From the NCBI GenBank assembly GCA_910586585.1, contig CAJUKA010000108.1, positions 1-12,967 of the forward strand: a stretch of 12,967 nt of DNA, in the 5' to 3' direction. Under the pieces are notes generated by a model that worked only from the letters and a program-made list of their open reading frames with translations, had not been told where the DNA came from and did not search any database. The position numbers were made by a program, and so were the translations under genes. The DNA is from an uncultured Lachnospiraceae bacterium (lineage in GTDB: Bacteria > Bacillota > Clostridia > Lachnospirales > Lachnospiraceae). This document shows, piece after piece, positions 6,041 to 12,117 of this stretch (position 1 is the first letter of the stretch; every line of letters starts with the position of its first letter).

Positions 6041-6094
6041 CAAAAAACAAACAAGGGATTCCAGCAACAACCAATATGCCAGAATCCCTTGTTT
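6041..6094 (-). terminator. Strong hairpin terminator, - strand
   Basis: AAACAAGGGATTC (6049-6061) pairs perfectly over 13 bp with GAATCCCTTGTTT (6082-6094). On the - strand a run of T follows (6041-6047). It probably ends transcription from the zinc-finger gene at 6397 and upstream. The A-rich + strand flank is in keeping with that direction. Confidence 0.7.
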
Positions 6095-6396
6095 CAACGA
6101 TTTTCCCAATATTCTGTTTACACCCTTTGTATTAATTAAGCGGTTTGTATTTCCCTCGTCTTATCATTTTCCCATATTCTTTTTATCATTTTACTCATAC
6201 AGAACAGAGGTTCACCCACTCCCGAATGTAAAAATGCCCCTTAAAACACAAAAAAATGATGTATCTTTCAGACCTATGTAGTGCCAAGAATGCCGTATTT
6301 TCGGGCCTTGTGAGGTTTCCGCAACTTTATCCACCAAGAACTAAGACACCTTTGAATGCCAATGTTATCGCTTCCGGAATTTTACAAACAAATACA

Positions 6397-7200
6397 TCAG
6401 AATTCTTCATCTTCCGGCTCAAAATACTCCAGCAGAGAAAGATACAATTCTTCCGGGCGCTCCGGCAGGTAATCTTCATAACTGGAAATATCCTGCACGG
6501 TATGGTTGCTGTACTCCACCTGTGCCCGCCAGGACGGTCTGCCCTCTGGTTCCGTTGGCATATCCTCCCCGCTTTCCTCCAGATCATCCCCGTATAAATC
6601 TTCATCAAAAAGAATATCCGTGAAATAATCATCCTCATCAGGTTTCAGGCAGTAATCCTGCTCCCACATAAAGATTTCCAGTGTATGTACGATATACCGT
6701 AGCAGCTTCGCCATCTGCCCGCCCTCCAGCGTGACAGACTGCTCCCCGTCCTCTGCCTGGAAATCTGTCATTGTCAGCACACGGCTTTTCCGGTCAATGG
6801 TAAAACGGCAGTCAGCCATTTCCATATCGCCATACCCATCGTAAACCTCTGTATGTACTTCAAAAGACAATGTATTGATAACAAGCTGCTTTTTCATGGC
6901 ATTGCGCTCTGCATGGGGAAAACAGACATTGAAAACCTCCCGTGCCGTGTCAGCCACCTCCGGGCATTGATCGTGCATTTTGGCTTTCAGCCATTTCTTC
7001 TCGCTGTCCGTAAGCCGCCGCATGGGGAAGTCCATCAGGCGGTTCATATCCATTGCCGCCGCTTTTTCCGCAGCGCTTAAACGGGAACAGGCTTTGCAGA
7101 TGTGGGCTGCATGGCCCTTCCCGGAAAACTTTTCATTTGCCTTATGCTCACCGCATATTTTACAGTAATGCCCGTGCGGGCGGTTTTTCTTTTTTGACAT
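6397..7200 (-). CDS. Conjugative-element zinc-finger acidic protein, unknown function
   Basis: 267 residues from the ATG at 7200, which lies eight bases after GGAGG; the frame stays open to 7224 but without a site. The N-terminus is basic (SKKKNRPHG) and leads into a zinc finger CxxC (C13, C16) and CxxC (C35, C38). A helical linker follows. The middle part (about 100-185) has strands and helices, including CRFTIDRKSRVLTMTDFQ and the helix MAKLLRYIVHTLEIFMWEQ. The last 70 residues are strongly acidic and end FEPEDEEF. I believe relatives sit near TTRAP and YodL genes on Clostridia conjugative elements, but the family has no known activity. It has its own promoter after the terminator at 7313-7365. 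Base composition is richer in G+C than the left and right flanks, as in the neighbouring TTRAP/YodL genes. Confidence 0.6.
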   Translation of the reverse strand: MSKKKNRPHGHYCKICGEHKANEKFSGKGHAAHICKACSRLSAAEKAAAMDMNRLMDFPMRRLTDSEKKWLKAKMHDQCPEVADTAREVFNVCFPHAERNAMKKQLVINTLSFEVHTEVYDGYGDMEMADCRFTIDRKSRVLTMTDFQAEDGEQSVTLEGGQMAKLLRYIVHTLEIFMWEQDYCLKPDEDDYFTDILFDEDLYGDDLEESGEDMPTEPEGRPSWRAQVEYSNHTVQDISSYEDYLPERPEELYLSLLEYFEPEDEEF

Positions 7201-7226
7201 CTTAAGTTCCTCCATTCCCTGCACCT

Positions 7227-7255
7227 ATTATACAGTGAACCGTCAAAACTTCAAA
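7227..7255 (-). promoter_or_regulatory. Promoter of the zinc-finger acidic protein
   Basis: On the - strand, TTTGAA (7255-7250) and TATAAT (7232-7227) with a 17-base spacer; the perfect -10 box is preceded by TG. It lies about 27 bases upstream of the start codon. Confidence 0.55.
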
Positions 7256-7312
7256 GATAGCAGTGGGCTGTTTTTTTAATTCTTTATGCGGGTATGTTTC
7301 CCCGGCTGGCGC

Positions 7313-7365
7313 AAAAAAAACAGGCTTCCCCTGCCCAAATGGAAACCGGGCAGGGAAAACCTGTT
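7313..7365 (-). terminator. Strong intrinsic terminator after the TTRAP gene
   Basis: An outer stem AACAGG/CCTGTT (7319-7324/7360-7365) and an inner stem CCCTGCCC/GGGCAGGG are followed on the - strand by eight T. It closes the YodL-TTRAP transcript before the next promoter. Confidence 0.8.
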
Positions 7366-7375
7366 CTGCTGTGAT

Positions 7376-7582
7376 TCACTCCGCTTCTGTCAGTTCAAGC
7401 TGTCCAAATTCTTCATCCGTCATATCCCGCAGTTTTCCGATCACCCTGCCGGACAGCGCCGCCATATCCGTATCTTCCAGATACGGCAGCGCCCTTTCAA
7501 TATCCTCTATGGCCTCGTTCCTGCTCTCTCCTGCAAATATACAGATCAAATTGCTTCCTTCCACGGTAAACATTGTATCCAT
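7376..7582 (-). CDS. TTRAP (transposon-transfer assisting protein) family
   Basis: 68 residues, the usual length. It has the family layout: a short N-terminal FTVEGSNLICIF strand, a helix with SRNEAIEDIERALPYL, then MAALSGRVIGKLRDMTDEEF and an acidic end. TTRAP proteins are small proteins of conjugative transposons in Firmicutes, named for a presumed helper role in transfer; no mechanism is established. The start is four bases after the stop of the YodL/DUF4316-like gene, and its ribosome binding site (GAGGGAG, AAGGA) overlaps that gene's end, so the two are translationally coupled. The gene looks intact. Confidence 0.8.
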   Translation of the reverse strand: MDTMFTVEGSNLICIFAGESRNEAIEDIERALPYLEDTDMAALSGRVIGKLRDMTDEEFGQLELTEAE

Positions 7583-7586
7583 ATCC

Positions 7587-8396
7587 TTACATCTCCCTCT
7601 GCTTATTTTTTATGTTTTCTTCATGCCCCTGTCCTGCCGCCTGCGCTTTTTTCTCCGCAAGGCGGGCTTTTAAGGACGGCTTTGCGGCTGGCTTCTCCTG
7701 TACCTTTTTGTTTTCCTCTTTCTGCGCTTTCTCCCCTGCGCCGTTATTCAGCACATTATCCACCATGTTGTAATTCTGTTCTTCCATTTCCTCAATCTTC
7801 GCAAGGGGCTTGTATTCTGCCAGCTTTTCGAGCAGCTCCATAGCCCTCTTTCTTTCCTCCGGCGCCGTTCCGTCCGCAGCTATATCGGCAAGCCACAATG
7901 CAATATCGTGGGTATCCCTCTGCTTTAAGGCTTCCGCAATCTCCGACACGTTCTCCGTCATGCTCTGGCTGCTGTCACGGTAAAGGGCGGTATCATAATC
8001 ATATGTAAAGCGGTCAAGCTCCACCGCAAGCTGTTCTGCAGGTGTCAGATCGGGCATACGCTTCTCCCATACCTTCGCTTCAAATTCCTCGCTCATACGT
8101 CCGTCTATTTCCATTTCCGGCAGCTTTGCCGCAAGCTCCGCAATCACTTCCATTGCCTGCGGGTTGCCCTTTATATCCGGGATATACTCTAAAATATCAA
8201 GGTCAATCCGTTTCCCGGTTAAAATGTCAATCCCCACATCCTCAAACGCCTCCGTTCCCGGTGTATGGATATTGACGCCGATTTCAGAGCCGTCCTCATG
8301 GAGCAGGCACACAGGCAGGTCACGGTCAAAAAGCTCTAATGCCCTCCCCTGTGTCAATGGCAGCATTTCATTCCATGTATAGCCGTATTCCTCCAT
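7587..8396 (-). CDS. YodL/DUF4316-like conjugative-element protein, N-terminally truncated
   Basis: 269 codons from the ATG at 8396. Residues 1-45 are the end of a YodL-type domain (YTWNEMLPLTQGRALELFDRD, LPVCLLHEDGSE). Residues 46-200 are an acidic helical region (LDILEYIPDIKGNPQAMEVI and repeated helix-rich parts). Residues about 205-269 look like a DUF4316-type end: YNMVDNVLNNG, a KAQKEE tract and AKPSLKARLAEKKAQ. Full relatives are several hundred residues longer at the N-terminus, so this copy has lost its front. The ATG has only a weak ribosome binding site, and upstream bases belong to a DUF6075-like gene in another frame. Translation of the remnant may occur but is uncertain. It is followed by and coupled to TTRAP. 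The role in conjugation is unknown. Confidence 0.7.
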   Translation of the reverse strand: MEEYGYTWNEMLPLTQGRALELFDRDLPVCLLHEDGSEIGVNIHTPGTEAFEDVGIDILTGKRIDLDILEYIPDIKGNPQAMEVIAELAAKLPEMEIDGRMSEEFEAKVWEKRMPDLTPAEQLAVELDRFTYDYDTALYRDSSQSMTENVSEIAEALKQRDTHDIALWLADIAADGTAPEERKRAMELLEKLAEYKPLAKIEEMEEQNYNMVDNVLNNGAGEKAQKEENKKVQEKPAAKPSLKARLAEKKAQAAGQGHEENIKNKQREM

Positions 8397-8683
8397 CTCC
8401 CATAAAAGTCAAGCCTTACCACCCGGACACTGCCGCTTGTCTGCCAGCCCTGATGCAGACACTCTGTTTTGATGTACCCGGACTTGATATCGTAAATCTG
8501 GCTGAAATGATTCCTTGTGTCCTCAGATATGCCGAGAATGTAGATCAACGCCTTGTGGTAGCAGTCCTGATACCTCGCCTGTCCCAGTTTCTCAAAATAA
8601 AACTTCTCATGTTCCTCGTTTGCAAAAACCATGTGTGTGTTGTTGGCGCTCTGCGCCCCTGCTCTTAACGCTGTGTTGTTCAT
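8354..8683 (-). CDS. DUF6075-like protein, C-terminally truncated
   Basis: 109 codons from an ATG seven bases after AAAGGAGG. Residues 18-90 match the DUF6075 type: MVFANEEHEKFYFEKL, then DCYHKALIYILGISEDTRNHF, IYDIKSGYIKTECL and HQGWQTSGSVRVVRL. After about residue 91 the match stops: the expected hydrophobic end (relatives run to about 130-145 residues) is replaced by an unrelated tail made by reading into the YodL/DUF4316-like gene out of frame. The family occurs on conjugative elements of Clostridia and has no known function. The truncated protein is unlikely to be active. A terminator-like hairpin lies upstream at 8717-8757. Confidence 0.65.
   Translation of the reverse strand: MNNTALRAGAQSANNTHMVFANEEHEKFYFEKLGQARYQDCYHKALIYILGISEDTRNHFSQIYDIKSGYIKTECLHQGWQTSGSVRVVRLDFYGRWRNTAIHGMKCCH
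8395..8415. other. Deletion joint between two conjugative-element genes
   Basis: The DUF6075-like reading stops matching its family near 8413, and the YodL-like reading begins in another frame at 8396. Both genes are broken at the same place, which points to one deletion or template-switch event joining them. Confidence 0.55.
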
Positions 8684-8716
8684 GTGTGAACCTCCTTTGA
8701 TTATTTTGTTTGTGTA

Positions 8717-8757
8717 TATAAAAAGGACTCTATCCTTTGTTTGGGATAGAATCCTTT
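8717..8757 (-). terminator. Terminator-like hairpin upstream of the DUF6075-like gene
   Basis: AAAGGA (8722-8727) and CTATCC (8730-8735) pair with TCCTTT (8752-8757) and GGATAG (8744-8749) around a 2-base internal bulge. On the - strand the hairpin is followed by T residues and TATATAC. It lies after the gene remnant at 8810-8980. Confidence 0.55.
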
Positions 8758-8769
8758 GAAAAAACCACG

Positions 8770-8804
8770 AAAAAAGGGGAAAACTCTCAAATGAATTTTC
8801 CCCT
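8770..8804 (-). terminator. Intrinsic terminator
   Basis: AGGGGAAAA (8775-8783) pairs perfectly with TTTTCCCCT (8796-8804); on the - strand six T follow. With the hairpin at 8717-8757 it forms a tandem pair right after the coding remnant at 8810-8980. Confidence 0.7.
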
Positions 8805-8809
8805 AATCG

Positions 8810-8980
8810 TTAAAGATAGATTTTACAAACGAAATCCTCAAAGCGGTTCGCCTTTGTGTACTCCGGACGATGTGCCATGAAATCATTCACATCAGCTCTG
8901 GTTATCAGATACTCCGTAAAGTACATATATTTGTAATCTACTTTCCTACATTGTTTATCGCCGCCTGTGCCGCTGTTAGA
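8810..8980 (-). pseudogene. C-terminal remnant of an unidentified element gene
   Basis: On the - strand 56 codons read without a stop and end in TAA at 8810. The residues are protein-like: YMYFTEYLITRADVNDFM, then MAHRPEYTKANRFEDFVCKIYL. No start codon with a ribosome binding site is present, and an upstream stop closes the frame at 8981-8983. The tandem terminators directly after it suggest that it is the true end of a former gene. No family recognised. Confidence 0.45.
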
Positions 8981-8991
8981 TTATGATGACT

Positions 8992-9089
8992 TTTACCCCA
9001 TTTACCCCACCCAATTCGACATTCAACAAACGGGATTCGACAAATTGCGCTCTTACCGACAAAATCCATAATTCTCAGTGCGGCGCAAT
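8992..9089. repeat. Cluster of short direct and inverted repeats
   Basis: TTTACCCCA occurs twice in tandem (8992-9000, 9001-9009). ATTCGACA occurs twice (9014-9021, 9035-9042) with a 21-base period, two helical turns. ATTGCGC/GCGCAAT (9044-9050/9083-9089) forms an inverted pair. The cluster lies just downstream of the GNAT toxin gene in a stretch without genes. It is iteron-, operator- or recombinase-site-like; the role is unknown. Confidence 0.4.
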
Positions 9090-9093
9090 CACA

Positions 9094-9708
9094 TTAGAGC
9101 AGCCTTAAAAGCTGTACCAGTTCATGCGCCTCGTCCGTATCTGATGCAGTCTGCCTGGTATCGAACTGCGAAAAGCGGTTGTCACGGTAAAATGATAACA
9201 GCTTTTCCTCATTTTCAGCTTCTAAGAATGTTACCATGCCGCCAAACATATACTGTGCTTTTTCAATCATCATCCAAGCCAGTTCAATAAGCGCCTTTCC
9301 AGAGATTTCCTTATCCCTGCCGCCCGCGTAATTTTTTCCAAGCTGTGCAATCAGATATGCAGACATAGTATAAGTATCTGTTTTTTCATCCCATTCACTG
9401 ATGCGCAACAACTTTCTCTTTACAGTATTGCTTACTGTTTCTCCCCTTACTGTTAAAGGTTTTAATGCAAGGGTAAAATAACCCAGCATTTCTCCATTAT
9501 CTTTGGAAAAAACAAGATATGTAACTGACTGGTTCTTTTTTGTGAACTCTATTGCACTTTTTTTCAAAAACCGTTCCAAATCCGGATTCTTTGGACAGGA
9601 AAACCCGGAGAGCAGCTTAACAAGCGCAGGCTCCCCGGCTTCTTGGTCATCTCCTAATGCCAAATACTTGCGGATATTGATTGCAAAAAATTTATCCGTT
9701 GCTGGCAT
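9094..9708 (-). CDS. GNAT acetyltransferase toxin (type II toxin-antitoxin)
   Basis: 204 residues of the GNAT fold. TYLVFSKDNGEMLGYFTLALKPL (about 63-85) is the central strand pair, then MSAYLIAQLGKNYAGG at 115-130 holds the acetyl-CoA loop (Q122-L-G-K-N-Y-A). After it come ISGKALIELAWMMIEKAQ and the C-terminal strand VTFLEAENEEKLLSFYRDNRFSQF with Y174, the usual place of the catalytic tyrosine. Proteins of this size and type (TacT/AtaT-like) acetylate charged tRNA and stop translation; the target here is unknown. It overlaps the small upstream gene by 17 bases, a layout typical of these pairs. The element-like DNA around it suggests a stabilising role. Residues look intact. Confidence 0.75.
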   Translation of the reverse strand: MPATDKFFAINIRKYLALGDDQEAGEPALVKLLSGFSCPKNPDLERFLKKSAIEFTKKNQSVTYLVFSKDNGEMLGYFTLALKPLTVRGETVSNTVKRKLLRISEWDEKTDTYTMSAYLIAQLGKNYAGGRDKEISGKALIELAWMMIEKAQYMFGGMVTFLEAENEEKLLSFYRDNRFSQFDTRQTASDTDEAHELVQLLRLL

Positions 9709-9901
9709 TTAATTTCTCCTTTGCTTTCTTTTCCCTGAACCTCATAAATTCTCGCAGTTCATCCTCAGTTTCAATGAACTCTACATTTACCGGAGTACGC
9801 ACAGGACGGTTCTTGGCAGATTCTTCAATCGCATTGATGAACATCTCCACCTGTTCCTTGCCGGAAATGACAAAATTCTTTGTGATACTTGAAGTTGCCA
9901 T
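9692..9901 (-). CDS. Small antitoxin partner of the GNAT toxin
   Basis: 69 residues from the ATG at 9901, eight bases after AAAGGAGG; the frame also opens at a GTG inside that site, which is not used. An N-terminal strand/helix part (SSITKNFVISGKEQVEMFINAIEESAK) precedes a proline-rich hinge (RPVRTPVNV) and an acidic/basic helix (ETEDELREFMRFREKKAKEKL). The first part resembles a DNA-binding or dimerisation unit and the last the toxin-wrapping helix of type II antitoxins; this is inference. It overlaps the toxin gene and shares its operon. I recall similar small proteins in front of GNAT genes but no formal family name. Confidence 0.65.
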   Translation of the reverse strand: MATSSITKNFVISGKEQVEMFINAIEESAKNRPVRTPVNVEFIETEDELREFMRFREKKAKEKLNASNG

Positions 9902-10253
9902 AATAAACACCTCCTTTGTTAGTATGGTTCTTCCGTTTCAATTCATACTTTTCTATCTCTATTTTATTATTTTATATCGGTTAACGCAACAAATCTTTTA
10001 TGAATTTTTTATAACTTATTTTTCCGCTTGCAATCCCGCCAAAACAGAGGTAAGCTACGACACCACGGAAGGAGGGATTGGATTGGAAAAGGATTCTGCA
10101 TTGGGGATATTAAAATTTTAACCATGGTTATCGTAATACACTACCTAAAATTCAAGGAAAACAGGGTATTTCATATACACACAAAGAAGTATTTACACGG
10201 ATTTTACACGGATTGTTTTCGTGTTCATAAATAAATGTAGGAGGTAAAGGCGC
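9902..10253. other. Intergenic region between the GNAT operon and the excisionase
   Basis: About 350 bases. It holds the promoter region of the GNAT operon (- strand; a possible TTGTTG-17-TAATAA in 9965-9993). It also has an imperfect stem CAATCCC/GGGATTG (10031-10037/10074-10080), the tandem repeats at 10192-10213, and AGGAGG before the excisionase. A frame ending at 10121 on the + strand reads CNPAKTEVSYDTTEGG and so on, which might be the end of a lost gene but is not recognised. Confidence 0.35.
10192..10213 (+). repeat. Tandem 11-bp direct repeats upstream of the excisionase
   Basis: TTTACACGGAT occurs twice back to back (10192-10202, 10203-10213), about 40 bases before the excisionase start. 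Tn916-type elements place short arm-type integrase or excisionase binding repeats near xis, so this may be such a site. Confidence 0.55.
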
Positions 10254-10409
10254 ATGGTAAAGGCAACGAATAGAAGTAAAGATGGAGTATTCATCACGAA
10301 AGAAATGGCGATAGAGCGATATAATTTAGGGCGTGACAGGGTAATGGATTTAGCAAACGAAGCCGGGGCAGTTATCCGCTATGGGCGGCGTGTACTGATA
10401 GATAGGTAA
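10254..10409 (+). CDS. Tn916-type excisionase (Xis/DUF6462-like), C-terminally clipped
   Basis: 51 codons from an ATG nine bases after AGGAGG. Residues 12-50 are the winged-helix/MerR-like DNA-binding core of the Xis family: FITKEMAIERYNLGRDRVMDLANEAGAV, then IRYGRRVLIDR. Intact relatives have about 60-70 residues; here the stop comes right after IDR, where the last helix should begin. No integrase gene follows, so the excision machinery is missing. Tandem repeats at 10192-10213 lie upstream. Intact Xis proteins bend DNA at element ends and steer the integrase to excision. Whether this clipped copy works is doubtful, since the joint with the ABC-transporter region lies at the stop codon. Confidence 0.6.
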   Translation: MVKATNRSKDGVFITKEMAIERYNLGRDRVMDLANEAGAVIRYGRRVLIDR

Positions 10410-10490
10410 TTGATAGCCATATTCCTCTATCAGACACCTGAGCTGATTGATAAAATTATCATCAACATTCTCCATTTTAATGAGTATCAC
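10410..10490 (-). pseudogene. Possible start of a response regulator, cut by the excisionase joint
   Basis: On the - strand, downstream of the lipoprotein gene, a GTG at 10490 begins VILIKMENVDDNFINQL-RCLIEEYGYQ, which looks like the first strand and helix of a two-component receiver domain (acidic pair, then LIEEYGY). The match stops at the excisionase joint. LanFEG-type transporters often have a two-component system beside them. The ribosome binding site is weak and the family call is tentative. Confidence 0.25.
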
Positions 10491-10538
10491 ATTTCCAATT
10501 TTACATCACTTCTTTCCTTAATTATCCTCAACCTGTTT

Positions 10539-11399
10539 CTATTTTACAATTATTGTTCCACTACTGCTGCTAATCTCTAATTTGTTATTGCCTTGCCCGA
10601 TATTTCCCTGTTTACAGCCTGATGTGTCTTTTGTAAAATCTATATTGCTTAGCTGCATTGTTATATCATTAGAATCAGTTGTAACATCTAATTGCAAATC
10701 CGTTGGACTTTCCTTATGTGATACGGATACATCGCCTGAATCAGTCTGTACTTTCAATGCTGAATAAACGCCTGCTCCTCCTACACCGACTTCACCGGAA
10801 CTGGTGACAATCGCCAAAGAATCAAAATTTACATCCTTTAATGTCACATATCCTGATTTGCTTACAATTTCCACATCAGGTATCGTACTGTTTTCAAACG
10901 TTACATCTCCTGATGTTGTGACTATTTTAGCATTACTCACAGTCACATTAGACAATACCACATATCCTGATGTATTGACTAATGACAGCTCCTGAACAGA
11001 AATGTTATCAATCTGCATATTTCCACTTCCATTGTTAATTTTAAATGGGATTTCTATTCCTTCAGGCAAATATACCGTAATTTCACCGGGCTTTCCAGCC
11101 GAAAATTGCTCTGACATATTTTGCTGCTTATCTGATTGCAGGATATTCAAGGCATCATCTTTCTGCGTTATTGCGATATTCGACTTTTCTTTTTCAATCG
11201 TTCCACTATAGCTAACATGAATGTTTTCATCGGAAGATGCATCCACTTTCAATTCCCATGACTCAATATTTACATTAATCTCGGAAATACCGTCAACCTT
11301 AAAATCCTGTTTATCATTAACCTTGTTCCCTTTGCCGCATCCGGTAAGGCAGATGCCGCAACACATTACAATAATGAAGAAATCTATTATTTTTTTCAA
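10539..11399 (-). CDS. DUF4097-type lipoprotein of the ABC operon
   Basis: 286 residues from a TTG start (11399) eight bases after AAAGGAG; upstream ATGs in the same frame lie inside the permease gene and lack a site. A signal peptide with lipobox LTGC (about residues 18-21) predicts a lipid-anchored extracellular protein. The mature part has a DUF4097-like body with five to six repeats of about 19-20 residues, each starting with a SG: SGNMQIDN, SGYVVLSN, SGDVTFEN, SGYVTLKD, SGEVGVGG, SGDVSVSH. They should stack as a right-handed beta-helix. Proteins of this class sit with BcrA/LiaG-type transporters and may bind the peptide antibiotic or the envelope. It follows the permease gene by 13 bases, in one operon with it. 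Confidence 0.75.
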   Translation of the reverse strand: MKKIIDFFIIVMCCGICLTGCGKGNKVNDKQDFKVDGISEINVNIESWELKVDASSDENIHVSYSGTIEKEKSNIAITQKDDALNILQSDKQQNMSEQFSAGKPGEITVYLPEGIEIPFKINNGSGNMQIDNISVQELSLVNTSGYVVLSNVTVSNAKIVTTSGDVTFENSTIPDVEIVSKSGYVTLKDVNFDSLAIVTSSGEVGVGGAGVYSALKVQTDSGDVSVSHKESPTDLQLDVTTDSNDITMQLSNIDFTKDTSGCKQGNIGQGNNKLEISSSSGTIIVK

Positions 11400-11412
11400 T
11401 TTATTATCTCCT

Positions 11413-12117
11413 TTACAACAAATCCCTTGTTTCCGCATTGAAAACGGACAGCACCGCAAACGTAAATGATACGACCGTCAAAATAGCGGGAAATACCAAG
11501 TTACCAGCTAACGAAAAATCTCCGATATTTGCCTGTGTGAGAAAAATCAGTATAAAAGAAGCTATAATTGTTGCTTTCGATGACTTCATTATCATTCCGA
11601 TAAAAAGCGCAATAAAGCTCATACTCACAATCACAACTGACTTTAACAAAAGCTGGATATAAAAGGACAGGCTTCCCATATTGAAGTCAATCGCAAATGA
11701 TGATTCCATGCTTAGTGAACCGATAGAAACACAGGCATAAATCAACAGTTTCGTTACCACCAGCGCAGCAAAATTAAACAGCCAGACCGCTATCATCTGA
11801 GATGCTAAGATTTTCTGCCTTTTAATCGGGTAAGAAAACATCAGGTTCATTGTTTTATTCTTATATGCACTTACGATAAAAGAAGCCAGCATAACACTTG
11901 TGAATATCAGGAAGGACATACTTGTAAACAGTTCAATCGGCGCAGAGATTGTACCCATTCCCTCTGCTGCATCCAGCGTACCGTCCGGATCGTTTGCAAT
12001 CCCCAAAAATGCCAGTGCGAATACAAACAGACAGAGAAACGCCGCCAGAATGACCGCACCCCGCATATATTTTGCTATGTTATTCTTCTTCCATTCCAGT
12101 TTTATCAGTTTTATCAT
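11413..12117 (-). CDS. ABC-2 type permease (LanE/BcrB-like)
   Basis: 234 residues with six hydrophobic segments: about 20-42, 64-84, 105-128, 150-172, 178-196 and 204-226. The N-terminus MIKLIKLEWKKNN and the loop YKNKTMNLMFSYPIKRQKIL after the second segment are typical of lantibiotic-immunity and bacitracin-type permeases. The size fits this half-transporter family. Its ATG overlaps the stop of the ATPase gene by four bases (ATGA), so the two are coupled, and the lipoprotein gene follows. It would export or detach a peptide antibiotic from the membrane together with the ATPase; the substrate is not known. Confidence 0.8.
   Translation of the reverse strand: MIKLIKLEWKKNNIAKYMRGAVILAAFLCLFVFALAFLGIANDPDGTLDAAEGMGTISAPIELFTSMSFLIFTSVMLASFIVSAYKNKTMNLMFSYPIKRQKILASQMIAVWLFNFAALVVTKLLIYACVSIGSLSMESSFAIDFNMGSLSFYIQLLLKSVVIVSMSFIALFIGMIMKSSKATIIASFILIFLTQANIGDFSLAGNLVFPAILTVVSFTFAVLSVFNAETRDLL

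Larger units (their letters stand above)
5838..6396. other. Intergenic stretch with one terminator, otherwise nothing clear
   Basis: About 560 bases without a supported gene. It holds the promoter near 5869-5897 and the terminator at 6049-6094. Bases 6100-6390 are AT-rich with many stops in all frames. A piece near 6300-6390 on the - strand reads like a short protein scrap (KIPEAITLAFKGVLVLGG) but has no start and no recognisable family. Confidence 0.4.

Noticed and set aside
6049..6094. 13-bp inverted repeat as an insertion-sequence end or attachment site
   Set aside because: The loop is only 20 bases and a T run follows on the - strand, so a terminator explains it fully.
7286..7843. 185-codon + strand frame opposite TTRAP and DUF4316 genes
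   Set aside because: Antisense of well-supported genes in G+C-richer DNA, where long shadow frames are common; runs through a terminator hairpin.
8990..9010. G-quadruplex on the - strand from the CCCC runs
   Set aside because: Only three G-runs of sufficient length are present; a stable quadruplex needs four.
9681..10121. 146-codon + strand frame opposite the antitoxin
   Set aside because: No ribosome binding site and antisense to the supported antitoxin. Only its last 30 codons look faintly protein-like, which is noted with the intergenic entry.
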